64,000 bases of DNA from Piliocolobus tephrosceles (Eukaryota; Chordata; Mammalia; Primates; Cercopithecidae), in the NCBI RefSeq assembly GCF_002776525.5, contig NC_045441.1:67957467-68021466 (forward strand), given 5' to 3'. How positions within the stretch are numbered: position 1 is the stretch's first letter; every line of letters starts with the position of its first letter. The notes below the pieces were generated by a model. That model searched no databases and was not told the origin of the DNA. It worked only from the letters and a program-made list of their open reading frames with translations. This document shows, piece after piece, positions 23,884-34,395 of the stretch. The position numbers and the translations under genes were made by a program.

Positions 23884-24050
23884 ATGGCAGTGCTTCTCAA
23901 ATTTTAAGTGTGTATGAGTAATCTAATGATCTTACTAAAATATAGATTCTGATTCAGTGGGTTTTCAGTGGGGTCTGAGATTCTGTGTTTCTAAAAATCG
24001 CCTGAGTGGTGCCAATGCTGCTGGTTTGCAGATCACAATTTGTGATACTA
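23884..24050 (+). mobile_element. MER5-type (hAT-Charlie) DNA transposon relic
   Basis: The phrases 'gcagtgcttctcaaatttta', 'agattctgattcagtgggtt' and 'gagattctgtgtttctaaaa' followed by 'ggtgccaatgctgctggttt' fit a MER5A-like non-autonomous element. It has no coding capacity. Confidence 0.75.
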
Positions 24051-25539
24051 CAAAATATCATATAGTATTAACAACTAGTACAGATAATACCCAATGCTAC
24101 AGGGGAAATCCTAGGAGAGCCTTAATTTTTTCCAAAAAACAAAGATTAAGTCCTGTTTTATAGTCTAATAAGGGGCAGGTTACAGAGACAGCATCACAAA
24201 ATGGGCAAAACCAATCTTACCAGGATGCAAATGAGGGGTACAGGCAGTTAGTTATCAGCAAAAGAAAAAACTACCTGTGATACTATGAAGGCAAGGTAAA
24301 AAGAATCTAGGCAAAGTTGGAAAATAGCGAAAGGACTTGATGAATGGGCTGCTCTTGGCACCAATGTGGTACACTCATGCCAAATGGGACTATAAGCCCT
24401 ATTGCCAATGGTCTGATGAAGTGGAAGGCAGAGGTAGCAGAGACCACAGAAGGAATTTGGGTCTCAATATTTCTGAATAATTGGTCAAAAAAGTGGCTGT
24501 GGTTTTAAAATCACTTAAATAGATAATTATAATCCATATCCCATCATGGCAAGTAGAGATTAAGATTTGAGTGAAACTGACATTGTTTAATTGTTTTGCT
24601 ATTAGAATTCTGCTAATCAAATTCCTGGGCAGCCAAGTGATGTTCAGAGAAGAAAAAAAAAACACTGATTAAAGTTATAAGTCCATATGTAAGAAAATAT
24701 GTTTGTGGAGAGGGCGGGGGCTTATGCTGATCAAGACTTTTACTCTGTAGAAACACTTGCCTAGTGTTAAGGAGGTCAGGCTTGCACAGAAGCCTATAAG
24801 AAAATAGGAGCAGAAAAGATAAAATTATTTTATTCTCCATTTGCTATTTAGGGACAAACTCAACTAGATCCTTTAAATTAAATTTAGAAAAATGTGTTCC
24901 CAGGGAATTTGTAATACTTTAAGAGTAAAAGAAAGAAAGAAAAGTGAAGGAAAGCTACAAATTGAGATAAGGAACATTTTTTCCTTTACATTAACAAGGT
25001 GTAGTCTCAAAGTGGATCTTTAAGACCCACAACACCCAAGACATTTGGAATAGGTCTATAATATCGTGAGGTTTAAGATGTGCTTTGTAAAATCATACTA
25101 AAACCTCTTGATAAAAATCATCATGCTAAGCACATTAGTTAACATGTTTCTCCCATTGTACAGATAGGCTGAACATTCCTAAGGATAGGATGAAATTATT
25201 TCAAATAATCCTGTGAATAAAATTGATTAAAATGTCCTCAATAATCACCTCAGCAGATTGAAAAACTTCAATATAAAAACACCAATATTTGTGCACCAGA
25301 CATGTCTCTTGAACTTCCAACTATACTTAATAAAAGATCTTGCCCTTGATGTTCTCTGGGAATCCCAAACTCAAGATATGCAATAATTATACTCATCATC
25401 TTATCCCCTATCACAAAAACTTCATTTTTAATTTCTTGTCTTACTGCATTTTGGTTAGTGTTGACATCATATACATCCAGCGCTCCAAAATCAGATATCA
25501 ATAATTCACAAATAGAGAATTTAAAAAATAGAAAAAAAA
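24051..25539. other. Unrecognised sequence
   Basis: Nothing recognised; the opposite-strand frames of 75-88 codons at 24399-24840 have no recognisable similarity. Confidence 0.5.
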
Positions 25540-25769
25540 ATAAAACACAGTTGATTTTTTAAGGTAAAATTGACAAATACGTAGCTAGACTAACCAAAAA
25601 AAAAAAAAAAAAATCCATGAGAAAACTCAAACAAATAAAACCAGAAATGAAAGAGTGGACATCGTAACTTATGCTACAAAAATAAGCAGGATGATAAAAT
25701 CTAGTATGAACAATGAAATGTCTCTAAATCGGATATCATGGAATGGATGAATTCCTAGAAATAAACAAA

Positions 25770-25820
25770 CTATCTGGCCCAGATACTATGCTTTTCCCAC
25801 AGTCTTCACAACATGCAGAC
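25770..25820 (+). repeat. 51-bp patch identical to an L1PA 5' UTR segment
   Basis: This segment, from ctatctggcc to catgcagac, is the same base for base as 29249-29299, which is at its native place within the L1PA 5' UTR. Here it is in the old L1M ORF2, where the consensus should read something like 'cctagaaacatacaacctaccaagactgaatcatg'. Flanking L1M text (aattcctagaaata and tgaatcatgaagaaat) is intact. Confidence 0.9.
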
Positions 25821-26277
25821 TGAATCATGAAGAAATAGAAAATCTGAATAAACCAATAACAAATAATAAGATTGAATTAGTAATCAAAACCTTCAAACAG
25901 AAAAGCCCAGTACTAGATGGCTGCACTGGTGAATTCTACCAAACACTTAAAGAAGAATTAACCCCAATGTTTCTTAAACTCTTTCTAAAAACTGAAGAGG
26001 AGAGAACAATTCCAAGCTCATTTTATGAGGCCAACATTATTCTGATACCAAAACCAGATGAAGACACTATAAGAAAAGGAAACTACAATTCATGATGAAC
26101 ATAGATGCAAAAATCTGCAGTAAAATGCAAGCAAATAAAATTCAACAGCACATTATAAAGATCATATACCACGGTCACATGGGATTTATCCCTGGGATGC
26201 AAGGATGGCTCAACATAAGCAATGCAATTAATGTGATGTACTACATTAACAGAATGAAGGATAAAAATCACATCATT

Positions 26278-26584
26278 GGCCGGGCATGGTGGCTCACACC
26301 TGTAATCCCAGCACTTTGGGAGGCCAAGGCAGGTGGAGTACCTGAGGTCAGGAATTTGAGACCAGCCTGGCCAACATGGTGAAACCCTGTCTCTACTAAA
26401 AATACAAAAAATTAGCCAAGTGTGGTGGCAGGCACCTGTAACCCAGGTACACAGGAAGCTGAGGCAGGAGAATCACTTGAACCCAGGAGGTGGACGTTGC
26501 AGTGAGCTAAGATTACTCCACTGCACTCCAGCCTGGGCAACAAGAGCAAAACTCCATCTAAAAAATAAAAAAATAAAAAAAATT
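26278..26584 (+). mobile_element. AluS inserted in the old L1M
   Basis: A full-length sense Alu with AluS left arm ('aatttgagaccagcctggcc') and an A-rich tail (aaaaaataaaaaaataaa). It splits L1 ORF2 text that continues on both sides (aaaatcacatcatt and tattatctcaattgatg). Confidence 0.93.
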
Positions 26585-26828
26585 ATTATCTCAATTGATG
26601 CAGAAAAGCATTTGATAAAATTTGACATCCTTTCATCATGAAAACTCTCAACAAGCTAGGTATAGAAAAAATTTACCTCAACATAATCAAGGTTACATAT
26701 ACAAAGGCCACAGCTACTCAGTGGTGAAAAATTGAAAGCTTTTTCTCTAAGATCACAAGCAATAAAAGGATGCCCACTCTTGCCACATCCAGTTAACATA
26801 GTACTTGAAAGTCCTAACCAGGATAATT

Positions 26829-26841
26829 AGGCAATAATAAC

Positions 26842-26872
<31 letters not shown>

Positions 26873-26951
26873 GAAAGAAAGAAAGAGAGAGAAAGAAAGA
26901 AAGAAAGAGAGGGAGGGAGGGAGGGAGGAAGGGAGAGAGAGAAAGGAAGGG
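26829..26951. repeat. Compound microsatellite (AAT)n-(GAAA)n-(GGGA)n
   Basis: An AAT run (26835-26870) passes into GAAA/GAGA (26871-26910), then GGGA/GGAA units (26911-26950). The plus strand is pure purine for about 80 bases. It lies inside the old L1M, in the position where the L1 text reads 'ggcaataataa'. Confidence 0.95.
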
Positions 26952-27775
26952 ATAAAATTGTCTTTGTTTGCAGATGTCATGATTTTATATGTAGAAAACC
27001 CTAAAGATCACACCAAAAAAAAAAAACTGTTAGTACTAGAAAATGTTCAGTAAAGTTGCAGAGTTGCAGGATGCAAACCAACATATAAAAACCAGTTGTA
27101 TCTCTAGACACTAACAATGAAGTATCTGGAAAGGAAATTAGGAAAACAATCCCATTTACAATAGCATCTAAAGAATAAAATATGTAGGAATAAACTTTAA
27201 CCAAGGTGGTAATAAGACATACATACTGAAAACTATAAAACATTGATAAAAGAAATTAACGTAAGACACAAATAAATGAGAAGGTATCCTATATCCACAG
27301 ATGGGAAGAATTTATATTATTAAAATATCCATACTACCCAAAGCAGTCTCCAGATTTGATGAAATCCCTATCAAAAATCTCAATAGTAGTTTTCACAGAA
27401 AGAGAAAAAACAATCTTAAAATTAATATGGAACCACAAAAACTCCCAAATAACCAAAGTAAATTTGAGCAAGAACAAAGCTGAAGGTGTCACACTTCCAC
27501 ATTTTGAAATATTGTAAGTCTCCAGTAATCAAAACTATATGGTACTGACATAAAAACAGACACATAGACCAATTGAACAGAATGGCCCAGAAACAAACCC
27601 AATCATACATAGTCAACTAATCTATGATGGTGTTAAGAATACACAATGAAGAAAGGAGGGCCTCCTCAATTAAAAATGTTGGAAAACTAGATACTCACAT
27701 GCAAAAGAATGAAATTGAAGGTTTCTGTTACACCATACACAAAATCAACTCAAAATGGATTAAAGATTTAAATGT

Positions 27776-28206
27776 CATTGAATCTATAAATAACCTTGGG
27801 CATTATGGCCATTTTCACGATATTGATTCTTCCTATCCATGAGCATGGTATGTTCTTCCATTTGTTTGTGTCCTCTTTTATTTCACTGAGCAGTGGTTTG
27901 TAGTTCTCCTTGAAGAGGTCCTTTATATCCCTTGTAAGTTGGATTCCTAGGTATTTTATTCTCTTTGAAGCAATTGTGAATGGAAGTTCATTCATGATTT
28001 GTGTCTCTGTTTGTCTGTTACTGGTGTATAAGAATGCTTGTGATTTTTGCACATTGATTTTGTATCCTGAGACTTTGCTGAAGTTGCTTATCAGCTTAAG
28101 GAGATTTTGGGCTGAGACAATGGGGTTTTCTAAATATACAATCATGTCATCTGCAAACAGGGACAATTTGACTTCTTCTTTTCCTAACTGGAAAAAAAAA
28201 AAAAAA
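27776..28206 (-). mobile_element. Antisense L1 ORF2 fragment with plus-strand poly(A)
   Basis: About 415 bp of L1PA-like ORF2 on the minus strand, including the RT motif FADDMIVY and the downstream segment with QLTRDIKDLFKENY and WKNIPCSWIGRINIVKMAIM. The insertion ends in 18 A on the plus strand and is flanked by copies of aaagatttaaatgt (27762-27775 and 28207-28220). The poly(A) and TSD show reverse transcription in the plus direction, yet the body is antisense L1. Frame is open on the minus strand through the piece, with only the partial ORF2 left, so it is not functional. Confidence 0.92.
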
Positions 28207-28988
28207 AAAGATTTAAATGTAAGATGTGCAACTGTAAAACTCCTAGAATAAAACCTAGGGGGAAAAAGCTCCTGACATTGAAGTTGGCAATAATTTCTTA
28301 GATATGACACCAAAAGCTCAAGCTTTATATAAAAGCAAAAATTAACAAGTGAGACAGCATCAAACTAAAATGCTTCTGCACAGCAAAGAAAACAATCAAA
28401 AGAGTGAAAAGATAACCTATGGAATGGAGAAAATATTTGCAAACCATATCCGATGAATGGTTAATATAAGAAATTCTTACAACTCAATAGCAAATATAAA
28501 ATAAAAGCAAATAACCCGATTAAAAAGTGGGTAAATGACACAAATAGACATTTTTCTAAATAGGTTCTCGACATCACTAATTATCAGGGAAATGCAAATC
28601 AAAGCCACAATAAGTTATTATCTCATTAGGATATTGGGATTGCTATTATTTAGAAAAGCAAAACACAAGTGTTGCTGAGGATGTGAAGAAATTGAGACCC
28701 ATCTACACTATTGGTAGAGATAGTTCAGCAACTCTGAAAAATAGTATGGTAGTTTCTCAAATAATTAAAAGTAGAACTATTGTATAATCCAGTAATCACA
28801 GTTCCATGCGTATATCCAAAAAAAATTGAAATCAGTATCTCAAAGAGGTAGCTACACTCCCATGTTCATTGCATTGTTCACAATAACCAAGATAAGGTAA
28901 CAACTTAAATGTTGATGAATGCATGAATAGATAAAGAAAATGTGGTATATGCTTGCAATGGAATATTAGCCTTTAAAAAGAGATTCTG

Positions 28989-30569
28989 GGGTGGCTGACA
29001 AGATGGCTGAATAGGAACAGCCCCATTCTGCAGCTCCAGCGAGACCAATGCAGAAAGTGGGTGATTTCTGCATTTCCAACTGAGGTACCCAGATCATCTC
29101 ACTGGGACTGGTTAGACAGTGAGTGCAGCCCATGGAGGATGAGCAGAAGCAGGGTGGGGTGTTGCCTCACCCAGGAAGTGCAAGGGGTTGGGGAACTCCC
29201 TCCCCTAGCAGAGGGAAGCCGTGAGGGACTGTGCCATGAGGGATGGTGCTATCTGGCCCAGATACTATGCTTTTCCCACAGTCTTCACAACATGCAGACC
29301 AGGAGATTCCCTCAGAAGCCTACACCACCATGGCCCTGGGTTTCAAACACAAAACTGGGCAACTATTTGGGCAGACACAGAGCTAGCTGCAGGAGTTTTT
29401 TTTTTTCATACCCCAGTGGCACCTGGAACACCAGCGAGATGGAACCATTCACTCCCCTGGAAAGGGGGCTGAAGCCAGAGAGCCAAGCGCTCTTGCTCAG
29501 CAGGTCCCAATCCATGGAGCCCAGCAAGCTAATATCCACTGGCTGGAAATTCTCGCTGCCAGCACAGCAGTCTGAAGTCAACTTGGGAGGCTCAAGCTTG
29601 GTGGGGGGAGGGGCATCTGCCATTACTGAGGCTTGAGTAGGCGGTTTTCCCCTTACCATGTAAACAAGTCACCAGGAAGATCGAACTGAGCTGAACCCAC
29701 TACAGTGCAGCAAAGCCACTGTAGCCAGACTGCCTCTCTAGATTCCTCCTCTGTGGGCAAGGCATCTCTGAAAGAAAGGCAGCAGCCCCAGTAAGGGGCT
29801 TATTGATAAAACTGCCATCTTCCTGGGACAGAGCACCTGGGGGAAAGGGTGGCTGTGGGTGCAGCTTCAGATTTAAACGTTCTGGCCTGCCGACTCTGAA
29901 GAGAGCAATGGATCTCCTAGCACAGCGCTCAAGCTCTCCTAAGGGACAGACTGTCTCCTCAAGTGGGTCCTGATCCCCATGCCTGCTGACTGGGAGACGC
30001 CTCCCAGCAGGGGTCAACAGACACCTCATACAGGATACTTCTGGCTGGCATCTGACAGGGGCCCCTCTGGGGCGAAGCTTCCAAAGCAAGGAGCAAGCAA
30101 CAATCTTTGCTGTTCTGTAGCCTCCAATGGTGATACCTGGGCAAAAAGGGTCTGGAGTGGACCTCCAGCAAACTCCAGCAGACCTGCATAAGAGAGGCCT
30201 GACTGGAGATCGAGACCATCCTGGCTAACATGGTGAAGCCCCATCTCTACTAAAAATACAAAAAATTAGCTGGGTGTGGTAGTGGGCACCTGTAGTCCCA
30301 GCTACTTGGGACGCTGAGGTAGGAGGCATGAACCGGGGAGGTGGAGCTTGCAGTAAACCAAGATCGTGCCACTGCACTCCAATCTGGGTGAAAGAGCAAG
30401 ACTCCGTCTCAAAAAAAAAAAAAAAAAAAAAGAGAGAGAGAGACCTAAATATTAGAAGGAAAACTAACAAACAGAAAGCAGTAACATCAACATCAACAAA
30501 AAGGATGCCAGCAAAAACCCCATCCAAAGGTCATCAACATCAAAGACCAAGGTAGATAAATCCACAAAA
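28989..30569 (+). promoter_or_regulatory. L1PA 5' UTR (internal promoter region), split by an Alu
   Basis: Contains the L1 5' UTR phrases 'gatttctgcatttccaactg', 'ctgtgccatgagggatggtg' and 'ctggaaagggggctgaagcc'. In active L1s this is an internal sense promoter with YY1 site (the gatggc motif near 29003) and an antisense promoter. Here it is old, with many lost CpGs. Two large open frames in it (29061-29636) are non-coding artefacts. Confidence 0.75.
30203..30430 (+). mobile_element. 5'-truncated Alu inside the L1PA 5' UTR
   Basis: Starts within the left arm (tggagatcgagaccatcctg) and carries an A-tail of about 22 with following GA repeats. The target copies are agagaggcctga and agagagacctaa, near-identical, in sequence where the L1 5' UTR would read uninterrupted into 'gttagaaggaaaactaacaa'. 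Confidence 0.85.
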
Positions 30570-31589
30570 ATGAGGAAAAACCAGTGCAAAAATGCTGAAC
30601 ATTCCAAAGACCAGAATGCCTCTTCTCTGAAGTCACAACTCTTCACCAGCAAGGGAATAAAACTGGATGGAGAATGAGTTTGACGAATTGACAGAAGTAG
30701 GATTCAGAAGGTGGGTAATAACAACTCCGCCAAGCTAAAGGAACAAATTCTAACCCAATGCAAGGAAGCTAAGAACCTTGATAAAAGGTTACAGGAACAG
30801 CTAACTTGACTAACCAGTTTAGAGAGAACACAAATGACCTGATAGAGCTGAAAAACACGGCATGAGAACTTTGTGAGGCATACACAAGTACCAATAGCCT
30901 GATAGATCAAGCAGAAGAAAGGATATCAGAGATTGAAGATCAACATAATGAAATAAAGCATGAAGACAAGATTAGAGGAAAAACAATAAAGAGGAACAAA
31001 CAAAGTCTCCAAGAAATATGGGACTATGTGAAAAGAACAAACCTACATTTGATTGGTATACCTGAAAGTGATGGGGAGAATAAAACCAAGTTGGGAAACA
31101 CACCTCAGGATATTATCCAGAAGAACTTCCCCAACCTAGCAAGGCAGGCCAAAATTCAAATTAAGGAAATACAGAGACCACCACAAAGAAACTCCTCAAG
31201 AAAAGCAACCCCAAGGCACATAATCATCAGATTCACCAAGGCTGAAATGAAGGAACAATGTGAAGGGCAGCCAGAGAGAAAGGTCAGGTTACCCACAAAG
31301 GGAAGCCCATCAGACTAACAGCAAATCTCTCTGCAGAAACCCTACAGGCCTAGAAGAGAATAGGGGCCAATATTCAACATTCTTAAAGAAAAGAATTTTC
31401 TACCCAGAATTTCATATCCAGCCAAACTAAGTTTCATAAGCAAAGGAGAAATAAAATCCTTTACAGACGAGCAAATGCTGAGAGATTTTGTTGCCACCAG
31501 ATCTGCCTTACAAGAGCTCCTGAAAGGAAGCACTAAACATGGAAAGGAACAACCGGTACCAGCCACTGCAAAAGCATACCAAATTGTAA
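30570..31589 (+). pseudogene. L1 ORF1 remnant (L1PA)
   Basis: ORF1p is the RNA-binding trimer of the L1 RNP. The start codon region (atgaggaaaaaccagtgcaa) corresponds to the ORF1 start of active L1s. The RRM/C-terminal part is best preserved: frame 31028-31318 reads LHLIGIPESDGENKTKLGNT then PNLARQAKIQIKEIQRPPQR. A frameshift within the next 30 codons breaks it, and several upstream stops exist in the coiled-coil part. It ends at the expected 'attgtaa' (31583-31589). Total length fits a 338-codon ORF1. Confidence 0.85.
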
Positions 31590-31652
31590 AGACCATCAAC
31601 ACTACAAAGACACTGCATCAACTAACAGACAAAACAACTAGCTAGTATCATA

Positions 31653-33390
31653 ATGATAGGATCAAATTAACACATAACAATATTAACCTTAAATGTAAAT
31701 GGGCTAAATGCCCAATTAAAAGACACAGACTGATAAATTGGATAAAGAATCAAGACGCACCAGTGTGCTGTGTTCAGGAGACCCATCTTATGTGCAAAGA
31801 CACACATAAGCTCAAAATAAAGGGGTGGAGGAATATTACCAAGCAAATGGAAAGCAATAAAAAGCAGGGGTGGAAATCCTAGTCTCTGATAAAACAGACT
31901 TTAAACCAACAAAGATCAAAAAAGACAAAGAAGGGCATTACTTAATGGTAAAGGGATCAATGCAACAATAAGAGTTAACTCCTAAATATATATGCATCCA
32001 ATATAGGAGCACCCAGATTCATAAAGCAAGTTCTTAGAGACCTACAAAGAGACTTACACTCCCACAAATAATAGTGGGAGAATTTAACACCCCACTGTCA
32101 ATATTACATCAACGAGACAGAAAATTAACAAGGATATTCAGGACTTGAACTAAACTCTGGATCAAGTGGACCTAATAAATATCTATAGAACTCTACACAC
32201 CAAATCAACAGAATATACATTCTTCTCAGCACCACATAGCATTTTTGATGTAAAACTGACCACATAATTGGAAGTAAACACTCCTCAACAAATGCAAAAG
32301 AATGGAAATCATAACAGACTCTCAGACCACAGTGCAATCAAATTAGAACTCAGGATTAAGAAACTCACTCAAAACCAGACAACTACATGGAAACTGAATG
32401 ACCTACTCCTGAATGACTACTGGGTAAATAACAAAATTAAGTCAGAAATAAGTTCTTTGAACCCAATGAGAACAAACACACAATGTACCAGAATCTCTAG
32501 GATACAGCTAAAGCTGAGTATATAGGGAAATTTACAGCACTAAATGCCCACAAGAGAAAGTGGGAAAGATCTAATCAACACCCTGACATCACAATTACAA
32601 GAACTAGAGAAGCAAGCACAAACAAATTCAAAAGCTAGCAGAACACAAGAAATAACTAAGATCAGAGCAGAAATGAAGGAGATAGAGACACAAGAAATCC
32701 TTCCAATAATGAATCAATCCAGGAGGTGGTTTTTTGAAAAGATTAACAAAACAGATAGACCACTAGCTAGACTAAGAAAGAAGAAGAGAGAGAAGAATCA
32801 ATGACACACAATAAAAGAATAATAAAGGGGATATTACCACTGATTCCACAGAAATACAAACTGCCATCAGAGAATGCCATAAACACCTCTACACAAATAA
32901 ACTAGAACATCCAGAAGAAATGGATAAATTCTTGGATACATACACCCTCCCAAAACTAAACCAGGAAGAAGTCGAATCCCTAAGTAGATCAATAACAAGT
33001 TCTGAAATTGAGGCAGTAATTAATAGCCTACCAACTAAAAAAAGCCCAGGACCAGAATTAGAAATACCATTTGACCCAGCAATCCCATCACTGGGTATAT
33101 ACCCAAAGGATTATAAATCATGCTACTATAAAGTCACAGGCACACATATATTTATTGCAGCACTATTCACAATAGCAAAGACTTGGAACCAACCCAAATG
33201 CCCATCAGTGATAGACTGGATAAAGAAAATGTGGCACATACACACCATGGAATACTAAGAAGCCATAAAAAAGAATGAGTTCATGTCCTTCGCAGGGACA
33301 TGGATGAAGCTGGAAACCATCATTCTCAGCAAACTAACACAGGAACAGAAAACCAAACACTGCATGTTCTCACTCATAATTGGGGGTTGA
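31653..33390 (+). pseudogene. L1 ORF2 remnant with 2-kb-class internal deletion
   Basis: ORF2 encodes the endonuclease and reverse transcriptase. Here its start (atgataggatcaaat) is followed at codon six by TAA. The endonuclease part carries further breaks. The linker part around 32544-32804 and 32920-33050 is recognisable (TLPKLNQEEVESLSRSITSSEIEAVINSLPTKKSPGP). It is then fused in frame to the C-terminal part (LEIPFDPAIPSLGIYPKDYKS to MWHIHTMEY), removing the entire RT domain. A TAA interrupts at 33256-33258, where the consensus has a Tyr codon. The natural ORF2 stop (tga) is near 33388-33390. Confidence 0.85.
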
Positions 33391-33613
33391 ACAATGAGAA
33401 CCCATGGACACAGGGAGGGGAACATCACACAAGGGGGCCTGTTAGGGGGTGAGGGGAAAGGGAGGGATGGCATTAGGAGAAATACCTAACGTAGAGGACA
33501 GGTTGATGGGTGCAGCAAACCACCATGGCGCGCGTATACTTATGTAACAAGCCTGCACATTCTGCATATGTATCCCAGAACTTAAAATATAATAAACAAT
33601 AAATAAATAAAAT

Positions 33614-33623
33614 AAAAAGAGAA
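33614..33623. repeat. Target-site copy for the AluY, left
   Basis: aaaaagagaa, matched at 33921-33930. Confidence 0.85.
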
Positions 33624-33920
33624 GCCAGGCGCGTTGGCTCACGCCTATAATCCCAGCACTTTGGGAGGCCGAGACGGGCGGATCACGAGGTCAGGAGATC
33701 AAGACCATCCTGGCTAACATGGTGAAACTCCGTCTCTACTAAAAAACACAAAAAATTAGCCAGGCGTGGTGGCGGGTGCCTGTGGTCCCAGCTACTGGGG
33801 AGGCTGAGGCAGGAGAATGGCATGAACGCAGGAGGCGGAGCTTGCAGCGAGCCAAGATCGCACCACTGCACTCCAGTTGGGCGACAGAGCGAGACTCTGT
33901 CTCAAAAAAATAAGAAAAAA
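33624..33920 (+). mobile_element. AluY, full length, inserted at the L1PA 3' TSD
   Basis: AluY consensus ('gaggtcaggagatcaagacc', 'gcgagccaagatcgcaccac') with A-rich tail. The TSD aaaaagagaa is the same A-rich site used by the L1PA, so it inserted after the L1PA. Confidence 0.93.
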
Positions 33921-33923
33921 AAA

Positions 33924-34262
33924 AAGAGAAATTCTGCCACACATGACAATATTAATGAACCTGGAGGACATTAGGCTAACTGAAATAAGCCAATCACAGC
34001 AGGACAAATATTGCATAATTCCACTTAAATGAGGTATATAAAATAGTCACAGACATGAAAAAATAGAGAGTAGAATGTGGTTTTTCAGGGCTGAAAAGAG
34101 GGAGAAATGGGCAGTTGTTGTTCAACCAGTATCAACTTTCAATTGCATAAAATGAAAAAATTCTAGAGATCTGCTGTACAAGACTATGCCTATAATTAAC
34201 AATACCAATTTTAGATTGTAAAATTTATTGAATGTAGATTTCATGTTAAGTGTTCCTACTAC
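33924..34262 (+). mobile_element. Old L1M, part 2: 3' end
   Basis: The old L1 text resumes directly (gagaaattctgccacacatg, then 'ggacattaggctaactgaaa') and runs through the 3' UTR to an A-rich start of the next microsatellite. It joins cleanly to the text left of 28988 when the L1PA and AluY are removed. Confidence 0.85.
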
Positions 34263-34395
34263 AATTGAGAAAAAGAAAGAAAGAGAAAGAGAGACAGAGA
34301 GAGAAAGAGGGAAGAGAAAGCAGACAGAAAGAAAGAAAAAGAGGAAGGAAGGAAGGAAGGAAGGAAGAAAGGAAGGGAGGAAGAGGAGAGAAGAC
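34263..34395. repeat. Purine-rich (GAAA)n/(GGAA)n microsatellite
   Basis: GAAA/GAGA units pass into GGAA units (34344-34380); likely grown from the old L1M poly(A) tail. Confidence 0.93.

Larger units (their letters stand above)
25540..28988 (+). mobile_element. Old L1M, part 1: 3' two-thirds of ORF2, sense
   Basis: Successive L1 ORF2 motifs appear in the right order: the endonuclease-RT linker, 'gattgaattagtaatcaaaa', the RT motifs around 'aaaatctgcagtaaaatgca' and 'catgggatttatccctggga', then 'ttgtttgcagatgtcatgat' (the FADD catalytic box here reads FADV, so it could not work) and 'aaaatggattaaagatttaa'. Frames are broken throughout. Nested insertions are listed separately: AluS, purine-rich repeat, antisense L1 piece and, at its right, an L1PA. 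Its own 3' end resumes after the L1PA and Alu at 33924. Confidence 0.9.
28989..33613 (+). mobile_element. L1PA element, about 4.6 kb, with internal ORF2 deletion
   Basis: Includes a 5' UTR beginning with gtggctgacaagatggctga, ORF1, inter-ORF region, the first part of ORF2, the last part of ORF2 and a 3' UTR ending at aataaacaataaataaata. The target-site copies are aaaaagagattctg (28975-28988) and aaaaagagaaattctg (33921-33936), allowing a 2-base change, so it was inserted within the old L1M. About 2 kb of the ORF2 middle is missing (junction about 33050). It contains a truncated Alu at 30203-30430. With early stop codons in ORF2 and frameshifts in ORF1 it cannot be mobile. Confidence 0.92.

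Noticed and set aside
26092..26382. 96-codon frame
   Set aside because: It is L1M ORF2 text running into the AluS; an insertion-border artefact.
27768..28313. 181-codon minus-strand frame with RT motif
   Set aside because: As a gene it is rejected: a partial L1 ORF2 without start or endonuclease, part of an L1 fragment. It is kept as a mobile-element feature.
29061..29636. 191-codon frame on the plus strand
   Set aside because: It lies wholly in the L1PA 5' UTR and has no similarity to ORF1p or ORF2p.
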